Shown: positions 11,342-23,770 of the stretch, piece by piece | How the letters are laid out: each line of letters begins with the position of its first letter | Numbering within the stretch: position 1 is the first letter of the stretch | Assembly (NCBI GenBank): GCA_032622095.1 | Contig: CP136066.1 | Location: forward strand, 102,387,319-102,451,318 | Length of the DNA: 64,000 nt | Source of the DNA: Siphonodentalium dalli | Lineage: Eukaryota > Mollusca > Scaphopoda > Gadilida > Siphonodentaliidae | Reading direction: 5' to 3' | The notes under the pieces: model-generated | The model's input: only the letters and a program-made list of their open reading frames with translations | What the model was told of the DNA's origin: nothing | The model's database searches: none | Made by a program: the position numbers and the translations under genes

Positions 11342-11559
11342 ATAATAAGGATCAGAAATAATTCTAAAGAAACTGAATCAGAAATAAGAATAGTTTACCT
11401 CGTTTCCAAAGATATCCCTCCTTTACAACAGCCAATTGGACATCAGTATTCATTTCCGTGTCCTATTATCCCTGCTAAAGAGAGAAAAAAAACAAGTGAT
11501 AAACTCATCTCAAACAAGTACATTACTGTACTTGGACGAAAGAACAAAAACATTCTATC

Positions 11560-12325
11560 TACAAAAAAAAAAAAAAAAACTCTAGAACAGAAAATGCGAA
11601 CGACGTCATTATAGCCCCTTTTGATAGCACTCCCTATGGCGAACTTCAAAGGCTCCATCCCAAATTTCAATCAGAACTGATAACCCATGACTAAGATATT
11701 CAGGCAGAAGGTCAAAAAAAAAATTTGACTCGAAAGAATTTGAAAGGAAAACAGTGCATAAATGTTAACCCTTTGATAACAGAATACTCGCTGATGAGTA
11801 GTTACTTTAATCCCAATGATTCATTTATAGAGATGCTCAGCTAGCTGTCTGTTGAACTGATTAGCAGTCCACCTATACAAATGAACCCTTTGATAGAGTG
11901 TTTTTTGCCTTTCGTCTGCTTATAGTATCTGATCATTGAATCCTCTATTGAATGTCTCCATAGTAGTGAACATCCATACAAAATTTCATTCAGAACCGAG
12001 GACAACTGTTCAAGTTATGACCTGAACAGACATCATAAGGACCAAAAAGCGAATATTTCCAGATAAACAAAGATGAATAACCGTAGAATGGGAAATCTGA
12101 ACAAAACGATGGAACCCTCTATTGAATGTCCTCATACAGGTACATGTAGTAGTGAACATCCATACCAAATTTCATTGAGTTCCGAGCACTACTGTTCATT
12201 TTATGACATGAACAGACATCGGATGGATGTACGCACAGATGGACGCACGGCTAGACGGATGCAGACGGACGGACAGGTGCAAAACAGTATACCCCCTCTT
12301 TTTTTTTTAAAGGGTGTATAATAAG
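11560..12325 (+). repeat. Mollusc-type tandem element with ACGGACGG tail
   Basis: Two related units share cctctattgaatgtc, agtagtgaacatccatac and aaatttcatt (about 11940 and 12115). They are followed by an A/C/G-rich run (ggatggatgtacgcacagat, agacggacggacagg) and TATACCCCC. The layout is that of family B with a different unit. An A run (11562-11578) lies at the left. Confidence 0.65.
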
Positions 12326-12440
12326 GTTACCAGAAAGTACCTTTCTTAGTTAGATGGTGCTCTAGAGAGAAACTTGACTATAGTACTATTTCAAACAGAC
12401 AGTCAGTAGATATGGCCTCAAAATAGCTTGGAAATGATCT

Positions 12441-12561
12441 CCTTACTGGAAATTAACACATCATAGATCGGTTTTCCTGGGGATGGGGAAGTGTGAGTGA
12501 GCCTTACTGGAAATTCACACATCATAGATCGGTTTTCCTGGGGATGGGTAAGTGTGAGTGA
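12441..12561. repeat. Direct tandem duplication, period 61 bp
   Basis: ccttactggaaattaacaca... at 12441 is repeated from 12502 with few changes (taacac/tcacac, ggggaag/gggtaag). Both copies end GTGTGAGTGA. A recent local duplication. Confidence 0.85.
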
Positions 12562-13053
12562 CCACTTAGCAGTTTCTCTTATTGTGACTGATGATATAAA
12601 TTGTCAGCATTACCACATGGCATGGGTGTTTTACTTTTAGATATGTATTGGTTTTGATATGTGCATTTATTGTATGTGTGTATGTATACACACAGCTACT
12701 AGTATATACTGGTCCAATCAAGTACGTGAATCATCCAAATATGGCTTGGTACAAAGCTATGGACTAACACTAAGGTATTGATTAACAAGTATCAAGGATG
12801 TTGATAACACTCGCTAAGATATAAACTGACTCTGAGTATTTCAGAATAAACTCTCGATGATGGGATCCTTGTCGTAAAGTTTGCAATCTTTCGGGGACAG
12901 TTTTACAGGCTATTTTTAGAACCGAAATTTCAGACGCAATTGGAGCGTAGGAATTAAGAGGGAGATCTCTATCTTGATAGCAATCTAAAATGTACTTCAA
13001 GGCAAAATGCCATTTCTTTTAGATATGGGAGAGAATATACTGCCACAGGGGCT
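12562..13053. other. Nothing recognised
   Basis: Unassigned sequence with a short TG/TATG-rich patch near 12670-12700. Confidence 0.45.
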
Positions 13054-13173
13054 TTAACATGTTGAGTGCCAGCTACGAGTTATCTTGTACTTTTTGCATT
13101 TAATTGAATGGGAGCTGGCACTCAACGTGTTAATGCTGCACCAGCGCAGCTCCCATAATGAAAGGTTTAAGAC
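13054..13173. mobile_element. P1-like small foldback bounded by TTAA
   Basis: TTAACATGTTGAGTGCCAGC ... GCTGGCACTCAACGTGTTAA (13054-13133) is a near-perfect inverted pair. The next 40 bp (tgctgcaccagcgcagctcc, aatgaaagg) resemble the right end of the P1 elements at 58000 and 58580. Confidence 0.75.
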
Positions 13174-13389
13174 ATATAAGTAAATTAATAAACCTCAGCG
13201 AAAAGCCATCTTTGTAGAGGATACTCTATGCTCAGCACTTGTTTAGTCGCTTTTAATTCCAATGTTGATGTAGAGGTACATGTACATGTTGTTTGTCACG
13301 TTCCGATAAGTTCAGCTCCTCAGTACATGCACTTCTATCATGTGTGGTACACACAACTATTACTGTTATACTGCTCAAGGCTGCAAATA

Positions 13390-13812
13390 TTGTGTCTGTC
13401 ATTTGTAGAATGAGGTCCCCAGGGGGGGATTTAGTGATGGTATCCGGCATGGTGGGCTAGCTTCACCATATTCACCCTCAGAGAACCTAATTCTGCTTAG
13501 GCCTCAACTGCTATCGGAGACCTTGGATCAGATTGAAATTCCCCAGTTGAAGTTGGTGATGTTCACCCATTAGCCACCAATTTTATGCATTCTATCTTCT
13601 GCTAATTATATAGGGATATAGGAATTTTCCAGAAGGGACAAAGTAACTTAAAACAATGGTAATTTGAGACTATAGATAATTCCCAGAAGATGAGGGCCTA
13701 AGCAGAATGAGGTCCCCAGAGGGTAAATTTGGTGCTGCTAGCCCATGGTGCTGAATAACATCATTAAATTCACCATCTGGGGACCTCATTCTGCAAATGA
13801 CAGACACACTAT
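13390..13812. mobile_element. R1 repeat copy with both ends
   Basis: Left TGTGTCTGTCATTTGTAGAA, right CTGCAAATGACAGACACA. It contains the paired GAGGTCCCCAG / CTGGGGACCTC arms. Confidence 0.85.
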
Positions 13813-14116
13813 TTACAGGCTTAATACTGCAGTGATGTTGGCAATTCATGGTAATTACAACACACCTTATCAATACTCCATATAGTCTAGGTCAGTGACC
13901 AAGTGCTATTAATGATATTCTGGGACAGAAACCTTTTGTTGAATAATTCTAATAATGATAATACTGTTGTTACCAGTATGTGTCCCACAATACTGACAAT
14001 AAAAGCCTGCCCCCAGCTGCCCCAGGGAAAATTCTTCAGTTAGTGTTATTATTTCAAGGTTTACTGGGTACTCTTGATGCCCTGTATAATGTGAAATAAA
14101 TTTGAATTGGTATATA

Positions 14117-14262
14117 CAGTAATGCCCGAAGTATATGACCCTTTAACCACAGCAGAATTATGGGAAATTTTTCAGGATTTAGTGGGAAATTTCAGACTAA
14201 ACCCTGAAAAATTTCCCATAATTCTGCTGTGGTTTAGGGGTCGATTATTTAGGACATTACTG
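14117..14262. mobile_element. M1 foldback MITE, short internal form
   Basis: CAGTAATGCCCGAAG ... GGACATTACTG, flanked by TA on both sides. The central part (GGCTTGTTGCCATTCATCGG in longer copies) is missing. Confidence 0.88.
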
Positions 14263-15627
14263 TAGTTTATATGGAGAAAACTAGCTTTAACCCTTTACTG
14301 AATACTCATGGACGAGTACGGATAAGGCAAGCATTAATATTACCATGACCTGCCATTGAACATTTCAGCAGTGTATCAGTACCTCGCATGATAGAAATAC
14401 ATGTACACATGTACTGAGCAGCTACAGGTAAACATAAATATGTAGGAATTCATGTGGCACACAGCATGTACACTTGTACATGTATCTCTACATCAGTTAC
14501 AATGTAAACAACAACTCCATCATAGTCACCATCGTTCAACTGCAGTTGAACTGGCCCCTTCTATAAATCTTTACAATTAGCATATATACCAAATACTCAA
14601 AATAAGTATGTGATTCCAACTTGGCGTGGAGACAATACATTAAAATATAGTTAAAGATTCACCTACAGATACTAGTATGTCCAAAAACTATCAGTAGATG
14701 GGGTCCAGAACAATATTACAATAACTATAACATACAGGTATTTCACTAATTAAACAGCCAAAATATTAACAGAAGTAAAATGTGGTTCATGGCTCCATGA
14801 GACACATGCATCAGGTGATGCCAGGTCAATAAATCCAAAGAGATCACCCGTGCACTTTTCTATTGGCTAATTCATGTTTTACTTTTACTATTTTGTTGTT
14901 ATTTAAAACTCCCTAAAATGCGCCACTTCTCCCTATTTTTGTCCCAGGGAGAAATGATTTCTCTCTTAAACCAGTATGCATACATGTACATGTATGTCCC
15001 AACAGCATATCTAAAGTGATGTGAAACACTCCGGTTGGGTGATCAAATAGAGATGTAGAATAATCTTGCTCATGTTCTTATCTATTAATTAAATGCAATG
15101 ACTCTCATGGACCTGGTGAAATCATTTCCGTTTGTTTATCGCCGATTGTTGCATCCCGAATCAAGATGTAAATATTTACAATTAAGCGTAGTTCAGATGA
15201 TGAATTATATGGAGTGGTATGGTCGTTTTCTTTGAGATTTTTGGCGATGTTGGTAGAATACTACATTCCCAAAGTTGGCATATAGCGCCTGAGTACTAAC
15301 TTATCAGTTTCATGCACCCGAACATGTCCATAATAGGTCTTTAAAGTATATTTACTGATTATAATGGTGTTCTTACTCACTATAATGGTTTTATAAATGG
15401 GCTCTTGTGTTGCATGATACTTATTGGATCATAAAAGGGTGATGTTGGAGTGTAAAATTAACTTCAGCCATTGTTACTTCTCCCAATTTGAAACATCTTG
15501 GCTGTTGTTCCCTGCATGTAGACGCCATTTTATTGGATAAAATAGTTCTCATTTCTAATTACACATTCCAATAGAGACCCTGTATCATGGCTGTATGCCA
15601 CCTCTGTGGTGGACATCAATTGGACCA
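14263..15627. other. No gene or clear repeat
   Basis: AT-rich with many ACATGTAC words, a common simple motif across this window. No exon seen. Confidence 0.45.
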
Positions 15628-16433
15628 AGGCTGGATATAGTGTGTCTGACGTTTGCAGAATGGGGTCCCCAGAGGGGAGAATTTAGTGATGCCATCCACA
15701 CAGTGGGCTATCATCACCAAATTCACCCTCTGGGGACCTAATTCTGCTTAGGCCTCATTTTCTATGAAGAATAGTCTCAAAATTAACAAGTTTTTAGACT
15801 TTTTCCCTTTTGTTCAGTTTCTATATGCCCTACTATGCAGAAGATAAATTGCACAATCGAGGTGACTATGTCTGGTTTGGGTAACAAGCTGGAAAAAAAT
15901 AGGGTTGGTAGGTATATACAATGTAGGCTTGGAATTTAATTTTTTATTTAATTTTTTTATTATGACATTTTGTTATGACTTTTCATGTTTGTATTTTACT
16001 CTGCAAGATTGACATAAAACTACTTTTGATTATTTTTGTATAAATTTTAATATTACACAATACTTTTACTAGAAATAAACCTATTATGAGCTGAATAAAT
16101 GTGTTTTTTTTGTGTTTTATGACATTTTTTTAGAAAAAATTAAATAGATTTTCTTGAAAACCATGAAAAAAACTTTAGGGTAGGGGTTTAAAATTGGGTA
16201 GGTAGGGAAACCCAAACCACACATATTATTTTCTTTGGCCCTATGGGTGAACATCACCAACTTCTATTGGGAAACTTCAATCTTATCCTAGGTATCACAT
16301 AGCAGTTGAGGCCTAAGCAGTATGAGGTGCCAAGAGGATGAATTTGGTGATGTCAGCTGTGCGGGATAGGGTCATCAAATTCACCCTCTGGGGACCTCAT
16401 TCATTAAATGTCAGACACACTATATCCAGGCTT
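15628..16433. mobile_element. R1 repeat copy with T-rich insertion
   Basis: Inverted ends AAGGCTGGATATAGTGTGTC and GACACACTATATCCAGGCTT. The middle (about 15885-16235) holds T-rich sequence not present in other R1 copies, probably a separate insertion. Confidence 0.85.
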
Positions 16434-16639
16434 AAATTGGACACCATACCATTGGTGGCAACGTCACTAACCTCTGCATATGTGTTCAAAATAAAAGATT
16501 CTACAGTATAACATACATGTAGATCAGAAAGGCCTAGCAACAAACTACCATTGCTTGATTTGCTTCACGATCTATCTCTTCCTGGTACACACCTCCATCA
16601 ACAAATTTTCTATGAATTTCGTTTTTAATGTTCATCTTG

Positions 16640-18417
16640 TTTATATAGAAGGTGAGAAAAACCTACCTCTTACCATCTATACATCAGTTCGTTCCAGCGC
16701 ATGCGTAACTGCATGCTCGTAAATAAACCCGTGCCCGCCATTATGTAAACATATATGTGCCTACTAATAACCCCCATTCACCCTATACGCTATATCACCC
16801 CCCCCCCCATTTTAACTACATCATTGGATGTAAACCCGTGCCCACCAAACAAACTTAACCCAATTATGTATACATATACATGTATGTTCCTACTAATAAT
16901 CCCATTCGCGCCATCCATGAGCGTACATAATGTACAATCCCCCCCATCCCGCTCCCTCCATCGTGCGTATACTCACACCCATGCCATCCAAGTAATCTGA
17001 ATAAAAGGCCGCTCGGCCACAGTGTCCCCCCGAACCGGTGGCTTCATTTGGAGCGGAGGCTTTGTAGAAGTATACTATATGGATAAGACACTTGTGCATT
17101 GTCTCATTACTGACATGCATACAAATAACCAAATCTTAAAAAAACTCTTAAAGTCAAAATATAACCTCAAATTGGCACAAAATGAAGAAAATTACAAGAA
17201 AAATTTAATTTTCTAAGTCAAAAAGCCCATAACTCTGAGAAAAACCATCGGATCAAACTCAAATTCGAACTTGACCTGTATCTTGATATGACTGATTCAT
17301 ATAAAAACGGTATTTGCAATTAAAGGATCCAAACTTGAGATATCATCCGGAAACCGAAAAAGTGAGAAATTTTCTAAGTAAAACAAGTCGAAAAAGGGCC
17401 ACAACTCTCGCAAAAATGGGCGGAGCATACCCATATTCGAACATAGGGCTGATAAACTCACGTACCAAATTTGGTTCAGATATGATCACACAAACTGAAG
17501 TTATCATCCGGAAACCAGAAAATTACAAGATTCTAAGTAATAAAAGGGGCATAAATCTGCCAAAAATGGTCAGGCAGAACCCAAGTTCGAACTTGACCTG
17601 TGTTTTGTTGGGAGAAAGTAATATACCAAATTTGGTTTGAATCCGATTAACTCTACTAAAGTTATCATCCGGAAACCAACTTTCAGGGGTTTTCTAAGTC
17701 AAAAAAGGGCCATAACTCTCGCAAAAATGGGCGGAGCAAACCCATATTCGAACTTGACCTTTATTTTGGTCTGATAAACTCACCTATGAAATTTGCTTTT
17801 GATCTAATAACCGAAACTAAAGTTATCATCCGGAAACCATTTCCGGACGCATGGACACACGGAACGACGCACGGACGGACACCGGCTATTTTAATAGTCC
17901 CCCGAATTTTTTTTTTTCGGGGGACAAATATATGGAAACGTCTGCCAATTAAATTAAATTCATCCCCAAAATATATAGACATGTGTATCCATTTCGTCCC
18001 AAATAAGATTGTAGATACTAGTACCCACACCATCCTAACAACATGTCTATAAACCCATTCATGTACCTGAACCGAACCCTAAATGTATTTATGTAACAAG
18101 TAATACACCCATTCCTTTCCAGATAAATTCCAAATATCTAAAATGATCCGAGCTCAAATTGCTCAATATTCTTTAGATTTTCTAAAAATTGGTTCACACT
18201 CTGACGAGACTTTACCGAATTAATATAGGTTTATCACTTGATAAAACTATATCAAATTAGTTGAAACGTCGCCATCAACACTTCATCAAATCTGACCCTC
18301 AATGATGTATGTGTGAATATCACGAATGGTAACTCTGATATGCGATGTCAGGTGCAGCGCTGGAACGAACTGATGTATAGATGGTAAGAGGTAGGTTTTT
18401 CTCACCTTCTATATAAA
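16640..18417. mobile_element. Composite region bounded by perfect 61-bp inverted repeats
   Basis: 16640-16700 and 18357-18417 are exact reverse complements over 61 bp (outer part TTTATATAGAAGGTGAGAAA, inner part GTTCGTTCCAGCGC). They enclose 1656 bp that include a family D element (about 17021-17927) and a local duplication near 16730-16900 (accatt/atgtaaac... cctactaataa). The identity implies a recent insertion or gene conversion. A 3-bp TTG on each side is the only hint of a target duplication. Confidence 0.8.
17021..17930 (+). repeat. Family D element with ~165-bp tandem units
   Basis: Starts near GTGTCCCCCCGAACCGG and ends at AGTCCCCCGAA, a T run, then TTCGGGGGACAA. Units share agttatcatccggaaaccaa, ggccataactctcgcaaaaa and attcgaacttgacct; about four to five units, then an ACGGACGGACACCGG tail. 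Same layout as families A and B. Small open frames here are repeat-derived. Confidence 0.8.
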
Positions 18418-18737
18418 TTGTTCATAAATAAATGCTGGAGAATGTCTGGCGTTCACCCAAATGTTTTTTTTAACTAGCCACATTTTGTGTCTAGCTTTAG
18501 TCTGGTATTAAAGGGCAAAAATGTGAAAAAAATTTAAATGATCACCTCATAATGCCTATTACAGCTAAAAATCAAGTAAACTCCAGAGACCAATTAAGGA
18601 CAATTGCCTGAACATCGAGAAAAGTTGACAAGGATGACAAAGTTGGTGTGAAATCACCTGGATTTGCACATAAAAATATTCATGTGAACAAAGTGTAATG
18701 AGTTACATTCTGAGGCTTCCTGAAGTTCCAAGAAATA

Positions 18738-18950
18738 CAGAAATGCTCTAAGTAATCGACTCCTTAACCACAGCAGAATTATGGGTAATTTTTCAGGATT
18801 TAGTTGGAAATATGGCTTGTTGCCATTCATCGGAAAGTTCTCGCCGAGAGCTTTCCAATGAATGGCAACAAGCCATATTTCTGACTAAATCCTGAAAAAT
18901 TACCCATAATTCTGCTGTGGTTAAGGAGTCGATTACTTAGAGCATTACTG
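18738..18950. mobile_element. M1 foldback MITE, full length
   Basis: CAGAAATGCTCTAAGTAATC ... GATTACTTAGAGCATTACTG with TA on both sides. Confidence 0.9.
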
Positions 18951-18977
18951 TATAACATGCATTTACCACTTACCAAG

Positions 18978-19020
18978 AAACGTGTCACCTGTAAATATCC
19001 CCACTATAATTTCACTCTAC
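18978..19020 (-). other. Possible minus-strand micro-exon, first of two related copies
   Basis: On the minus strand this segment ends at 18978 in a consensus donor (CTTG then gtaagtgg) and is preceded by AG. It is related to 19808-19850; similarity spans roughly 115 bp (18955-19070 and 19790-19925). A frame EIIVGIFTGDTFL ends in phase 1, the phase that the AKT exon at 3355 needs. It does not look like the expected start of a PH domain, however, so I do not claim it is part of AKT. It may be only a duplicated non-coding piece. Confidence 0.25.
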
Positions 19021-19114
19021 TAAATTGTGAGTACCAGTATTAAACCAAAGGTACTTGGAACAAAATGACCATACTCCCAAAATTATATAACTGTTTGGGA
19101 GTGGGGTCATTTTA

Positions 19115-19479
19115 TTAAAGGGGTACTGTACATTAAATCCGGCCATTTATGAGACCATCTCCTTTTATACTCAACAGAATATATGCAACAAATGAATGAA
19201 TTTGACTCATGGGTTAGTGCAAAATACTCTCATCTGTTCTATGAACGATGCAAACAACATGGTAATTATAGTAAAAATTAATTTATGACTCCAGTCATAA
19301 ATTCATTTTCATTATAATTACCATGTTGTTTGCAACTTTCATAGAGCACACTGGTGTACTTTACACTAATCCATGGGTCAAATTCATTCATTTGTTGCAT
19401 ACAAGTACCGGTATATTATGTTGAGTATAAAGGAGATGGTCCCATAAATGGCTGGATTTAGTGTACAGTCCCCCTTTAA
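19115..19479. mobile_element. P4 foldback element bounded by TTAA
   Basis: TTAAAGGGGTACTGTACATT then AAATCCGGCCATTTATGAGA at the left, mirrored at the right (ccataaatggctggatttag, GTACAGTCCCCCTTTAA). The arms pair over most of 365 bp. A diverged relative is 49866-50547. Confidence 0.85.
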
Positions 19480-19660
19480 TATTTTGTTTTTGTTTTTTTT
19501 AAACACAAGGAATACAACTCGGATAAAAATATGCATGTTGAGAAAAATTTCTAAGTTGAAAAAGGGGAATACAGTAACTCCACTAAAAAATGTTTGATCA
19601 AGCTCATAAGCTCATAAGCCCCCACCCCCCCCCCCCCCCCCATAGTAAAAGACTACCGAT
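19480..19660. repeat. Family B fragment and C run
   Basis: aatacaactcggataaaaat and aagttgaaaaaggggaatac match family B. The C run at 19622-19641 is likely the remnant of its CCCCCC end. Confidence 0.6.
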
Positions 19661-19807
19661 TTCCGCATCAAAGTAACATCAATATGTTGCTGAATATACC
19701 AAGCTTTAGTTAAACAATTAAATAACTTTTCTATGATAACCAGGCCTCAATATGTCATGCACAGCACATGCATGTACATGTACAAATGTATATGCATAAA
19801 TGCACTT

Positions 19808-19850
19808 ACCAAGAAATGTGTCATCGTAGCTGTCCCCACTATAATCTCAC
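19808..19850 (-). other. Possible minus-strand micro-exon, second of two related copies
   Basis: Related to 18978-19020, with the same donor context (TTTCTTG then gtaagtg). A one-base length difference shifts the frame between the copies, which speaks against both being used as alternative coding exons. One frame reads SGDSYDDTFLG. The role is unknown. Confidence 0.2.
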
Positions 19851-20454
19851 TCAACAACTCAGTGAGTACAAGTATCAAGCTCTAACGGTGGTTGGTACAA
19901 CTAATCATATACTCATCAAGAAAAGTCGTCCGTTCTCCAGTAAAGAGCTATGCCAATATAATGTACTGGATATTCAAAACATTTCACCAATTTCTGTCAT
20001 AATGTAATACTATTTACAACTACAATGGCTTCATTTCGCTGATCACATGCAATCTCCAGAGATATTCTATTGGCAGTATTTGGTACGCCTATGTTAATGC
20101 CCGCAGATTGATTTTTGCGGGCACTGACCTTAGGTCACCTGTTGTTTACGAGTAGTCCTCGTAATCCCATCACGTTCTCATCAGGAGAGGGATTATATAA
20201 CATGGTTATTACACATGCTCTGATAATCAATAGTATAGCCAGGGGTGATAGACTGAAATAACCAGTGCACTGAAATGGATAATTAACTACAGTTGCTCAG
20301 AATGAAATAGCACTAAAATACCAGCATGGATACACATACATTTACAGAGAGGTGTTTAAGTGTAAAACAGGATGAAAATCTTATGTTAATATCTGGTACA
20401 TGTCATATATATATACTGGTATACATATAAGTAGAACTCATCTTGGATTGTCCA

Positions 20455-20515
20455 AGGTATAATATTATACATTGTGGGAAGGGGTGGGAGGGGGGGGGGG
20501 GGGCGGTAAAAATAT
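20455..20515. repeat. G-rich simple sequence
   Basis: gggaaggggtgggagg followed by an uninterrupted G run; low complexity. Confidence 0.8.
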
Positions 20516-20607
20516 ATAAAAAAAGATAATAAAGTATTTAAAGTTATGTTATATCTACACTGTATCTATATAAAAGCCATGTATTTGTCTGTGTGTGGGT
20601 GTGTCTA

Positions 20608-21130
20608 CAGTAATGCCCTAAATAATCAACGCCTTGACCACAGCAGAATTATGGGTAACTTTTCAGGATATAGTCTGAAATATGGCTTGTTGCCATTCAT
20701 CGGAAAGCTCTCAGTGAGGGGGGGGGGGGGGATATCTGATTCAAGTCATAGGAACCCACTCATCAGAGTGATCAGATATTGATTTTTGAAATTTGTTATT
20801 TCATGAAATATGTAATTTTTGGCGGCCTGGCAATTATTCATCAAGCCGATGGTCTCGGACCAAATTGCGAATAAAGATGGATATAACTATAAAATCAAGT
20901 GGCTTTGGCCCTTGGGTATCAGATATTTGACAAACAGGCCAAATTTTGTTGAGCACAAATGTTGATAAATAATATGTTTTGGCAATTTTATACTATACAT
21001 GTGCATGTAGTTATGTACATGTAGTTGACTGTGGTTAACAACTTAACATTATTTTTGGGCAATTAATCGATTCTGTTAAATGAAGCGGAATTTCGAAAAA
21101 TGTTGTTGTTGTTGGAATCTGTGGTATGGC
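20608..21130 (+). repeat. Truncated M1 element plus a copy of AKT-intron-like sequence
   Basis: The left arm of M1 (CAGTAATGCCCTAAATAATC to ggaaagctctcagtgag) stops at a G run near 20718. From about 20770 the sequence resembles 3465-3725. The AKT exon that separates the two in the copy at 3 kb is absent here. Confidence 0.65.
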
Positions 21131-21985
21131 AGGGTTTCCGCTATTCTGGCACACGCTGTTAAATGGACCAACTTTAAAAATACCAGTATATGTAATAATT
21201 TGAATTAGTTTTTCCTAGTACAAGGTAAATTAGCATGCCGTCAGACCCATTTAATTGCCAATTTGATCCTCGACACCCGCCTATGCCCCACAACCCTCAT
21301 CAAATCTAACAGTTTGGGCAAATACATGTACACATAAAGACAAACATTTATTTCATAAATTTGCCATTGGTAACATACTAACATTGAAGGCATTACATTT
21401 TGTAAGTCTTGTTCTCGTCGCAGCCGAGATTTCGTCGATGTTGATGTGATCTATTGTCTCTCCTGATTAGGCGCCTCAATGTAATGTGTCTTACCTCCAT
21501 AGGTGTTTATTACCTGTGATTCTTGCACCTATTATAAGCTTGCGCTTGTTGTGGCCATTGCAATTTCAATAATGTACATAACTGCACTGAAAATTCATAA
21601 AGGAACACTCGATTGGTTTTGATTGCATGCAATGACTCAACAAGGTTGATTTGGAAATTTCCAATAATTTCAGGGGATATATACATGTAGACTAATACAG
21701 CTTTGACTTTCATTATCCATAAAATAATATATTTCCGACCATTCTGTGAAAAAATGACTGGCACGTTGTAAACTGGGCATTCATTCCTGCTTCATATACG
21801 TTATACATGTACATGTATGAGCGATAACTCTACATTTGCTACTTGGGCTATTTCTGTATCAGTTTGTGACAAAGGACGCCCCGTTATTCGCAACCAGAAT
21901 TTTTCCTGCTGTTTATACATTTTCAAATAAATAATGTCGATACGAGATAACTGGCATCTATTATTTCGTTCCTGGTCTCAAATTA
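21131..21985. other. No gene or clear repeat
   Basis: Unassigned AT-rich sequence. Confidence 0.45.
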
Positions 21986-23770
21986 TAATTGACTAGCTGA
22001 TGTGCCTGACTTCGTCTGGGCTATTTAGGGATGTCAAGGACACGGTCGCACCTGAAATTGAATCCGCCCATATTGTTCCCGGAATCAAAGTAGGCATACA
22101 TACCAAATTTGAGTCGGATTGGTCAAGCAGTTTTCGAGTCTATAACACACATACATACACACATACAGACAGAAGTTCCAAAATATATAATAAGACTAGC
22201 AGGTGACCCGGCTTCGTCCGGGCTTTGACCTTGAATTTACCATTTTGAAGGTCAAGGTCAGGTCGGAGTCACTATTTGACCCGTCCAAAACACTCCACGG
22301 ACAAAATTACCTGTAGGTATCAAATTTCGTCGAAATCCGTCCAGCATTTTTCCCGGCCATAGCTAACAGACAAACAAACAGACAGAAGTCCCAAAATATA
22401 TATTAGATCATTTGTGGGTACCTGTTTCAAGGTGAAGGTCACCTCGGGCGGAAAAACTGACCCGATGAAAATCTCCCCCATTCCCAGGAACCCCTAAGTA
22501 CGATCATACAACATGCTAATGTCTGTACACAGACACAACACGCTCATGTCTGGACACATACATGCTCTTTATCAACGAAACTGCGGATACGAACGCTCTT
22601 TAACTATCACGCGATTAACCCAAGAATTCCCATTATGGTGGCGGGGGATTGGAGAATGAGTGCTCTGACGTTCTCAGAAGTGGTGCGATGACACTCCATC
22701 TGGGATGTTACCCTTAGATAGGAAGTTTGGGCTCAATCCGTCCGGCAGTTTACCCGGCCATAGCTAACAGACAAACAAACAAACAGAAGTCCCAAAATAT
22801 AAATTAGACTAGCAGGTGATCCGACTTCGTCCTTGAATTGACCATTTTGAAGGTCAAGGTCAGGTCGGGGTAACGATTTGACCCATTGAGTTAATTCTGC
22901 CTTTTTAATCAAGAGAAATGATGGTACCCGTCCCGTGATGGTACCCGTCCCTAAAAGAGGTACGTTTGTGGGTACCCGTTTCAAGGTGAAGATCACCTCG
23001 GGCGGAAAAACTTACCCGATGAAAATCTCCCCTGTTCCTTGGAACCCCTAAGTACATGTACGAAGACAGGCATAAGAATCACAACTGGCGTGGTTCGTCT
23101 CATGGCATTGTTCGAAAAAGCAATTGCAACAGCTTCCGAGACACGTATGCTGCACCTAGGTGTAAATTTCGTCGAAATCCGCCAGTTTTACCCGATTTGA
23201 CCTCGAATTGATCATTTTCAAGGTCCAAGTCAGGTCGGGGTCACAATTTAACCCGTCCATGAGACTTCCCGTGGGTAGCAAGTTTGATCTCAATCGGTTC
23301 GAGTCTATAAAGGACACACACATACTGTACATGTATATATCATTTGTGGGTACCCGTTTCAAGGTGAAGATGACCTCGGCCGAAAAAACTGACCCGATGA
23401 AAATCTCCACCGTTCCTAGGAAGCCCTAAGTATGTAAGAATCACACAACACGCTCATGTCTGGATACAGTCATGCTCACGTGTGGACCCAGACGTAAGAA
23501 TCACATTACGCACATACGCTCTTTATCAACGACACTGCGGATACGAACGCTCTTTAACTATCAACGCGATTAACCCCACCGTGCCAATGGCGGTAATTTT
23601 TGTGACTGAGAGTGGAGAATGGGTGCTCTGAGCTTCTCCAAATGGGCGGTAAACACTGCCCGTGGGTTTTTAACCTTAGATTGGACGTTTGAGCTCAATC
23701 GGTCCAGCCATTTTCCAGGGTCATAGCTAACAGACAAACAACAAACAGAAGTCCCAAAATATATAGTAGA
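21986..23770. repeat. Family F: repeated GACCCGGCTTCGTCCGGGC units
   Basis: Four or five units share gaaggtcaaggtcaggtcgg, aaatttcgtcgaaatccg, catagctaacagacaaacaa and cagaagtcccaaaatatata. The recurrent end (acagacagaagtcccaaaat then atatatta) resembles the 3' end of a non-LTR retroposon or SINE, which is only a guess. Within it, 22430-22700 and 23350-23650 are also alike (gaaaatctccccnttcc, acgctctttaactatca). Confidence 0.7.

Noticed and set aside
21986-23770. Family F as a coding retrotransposon
   Set aside because: No reverse transcriptase or endonuclease motif in any frame; only short repeated units that may be 3' ends.
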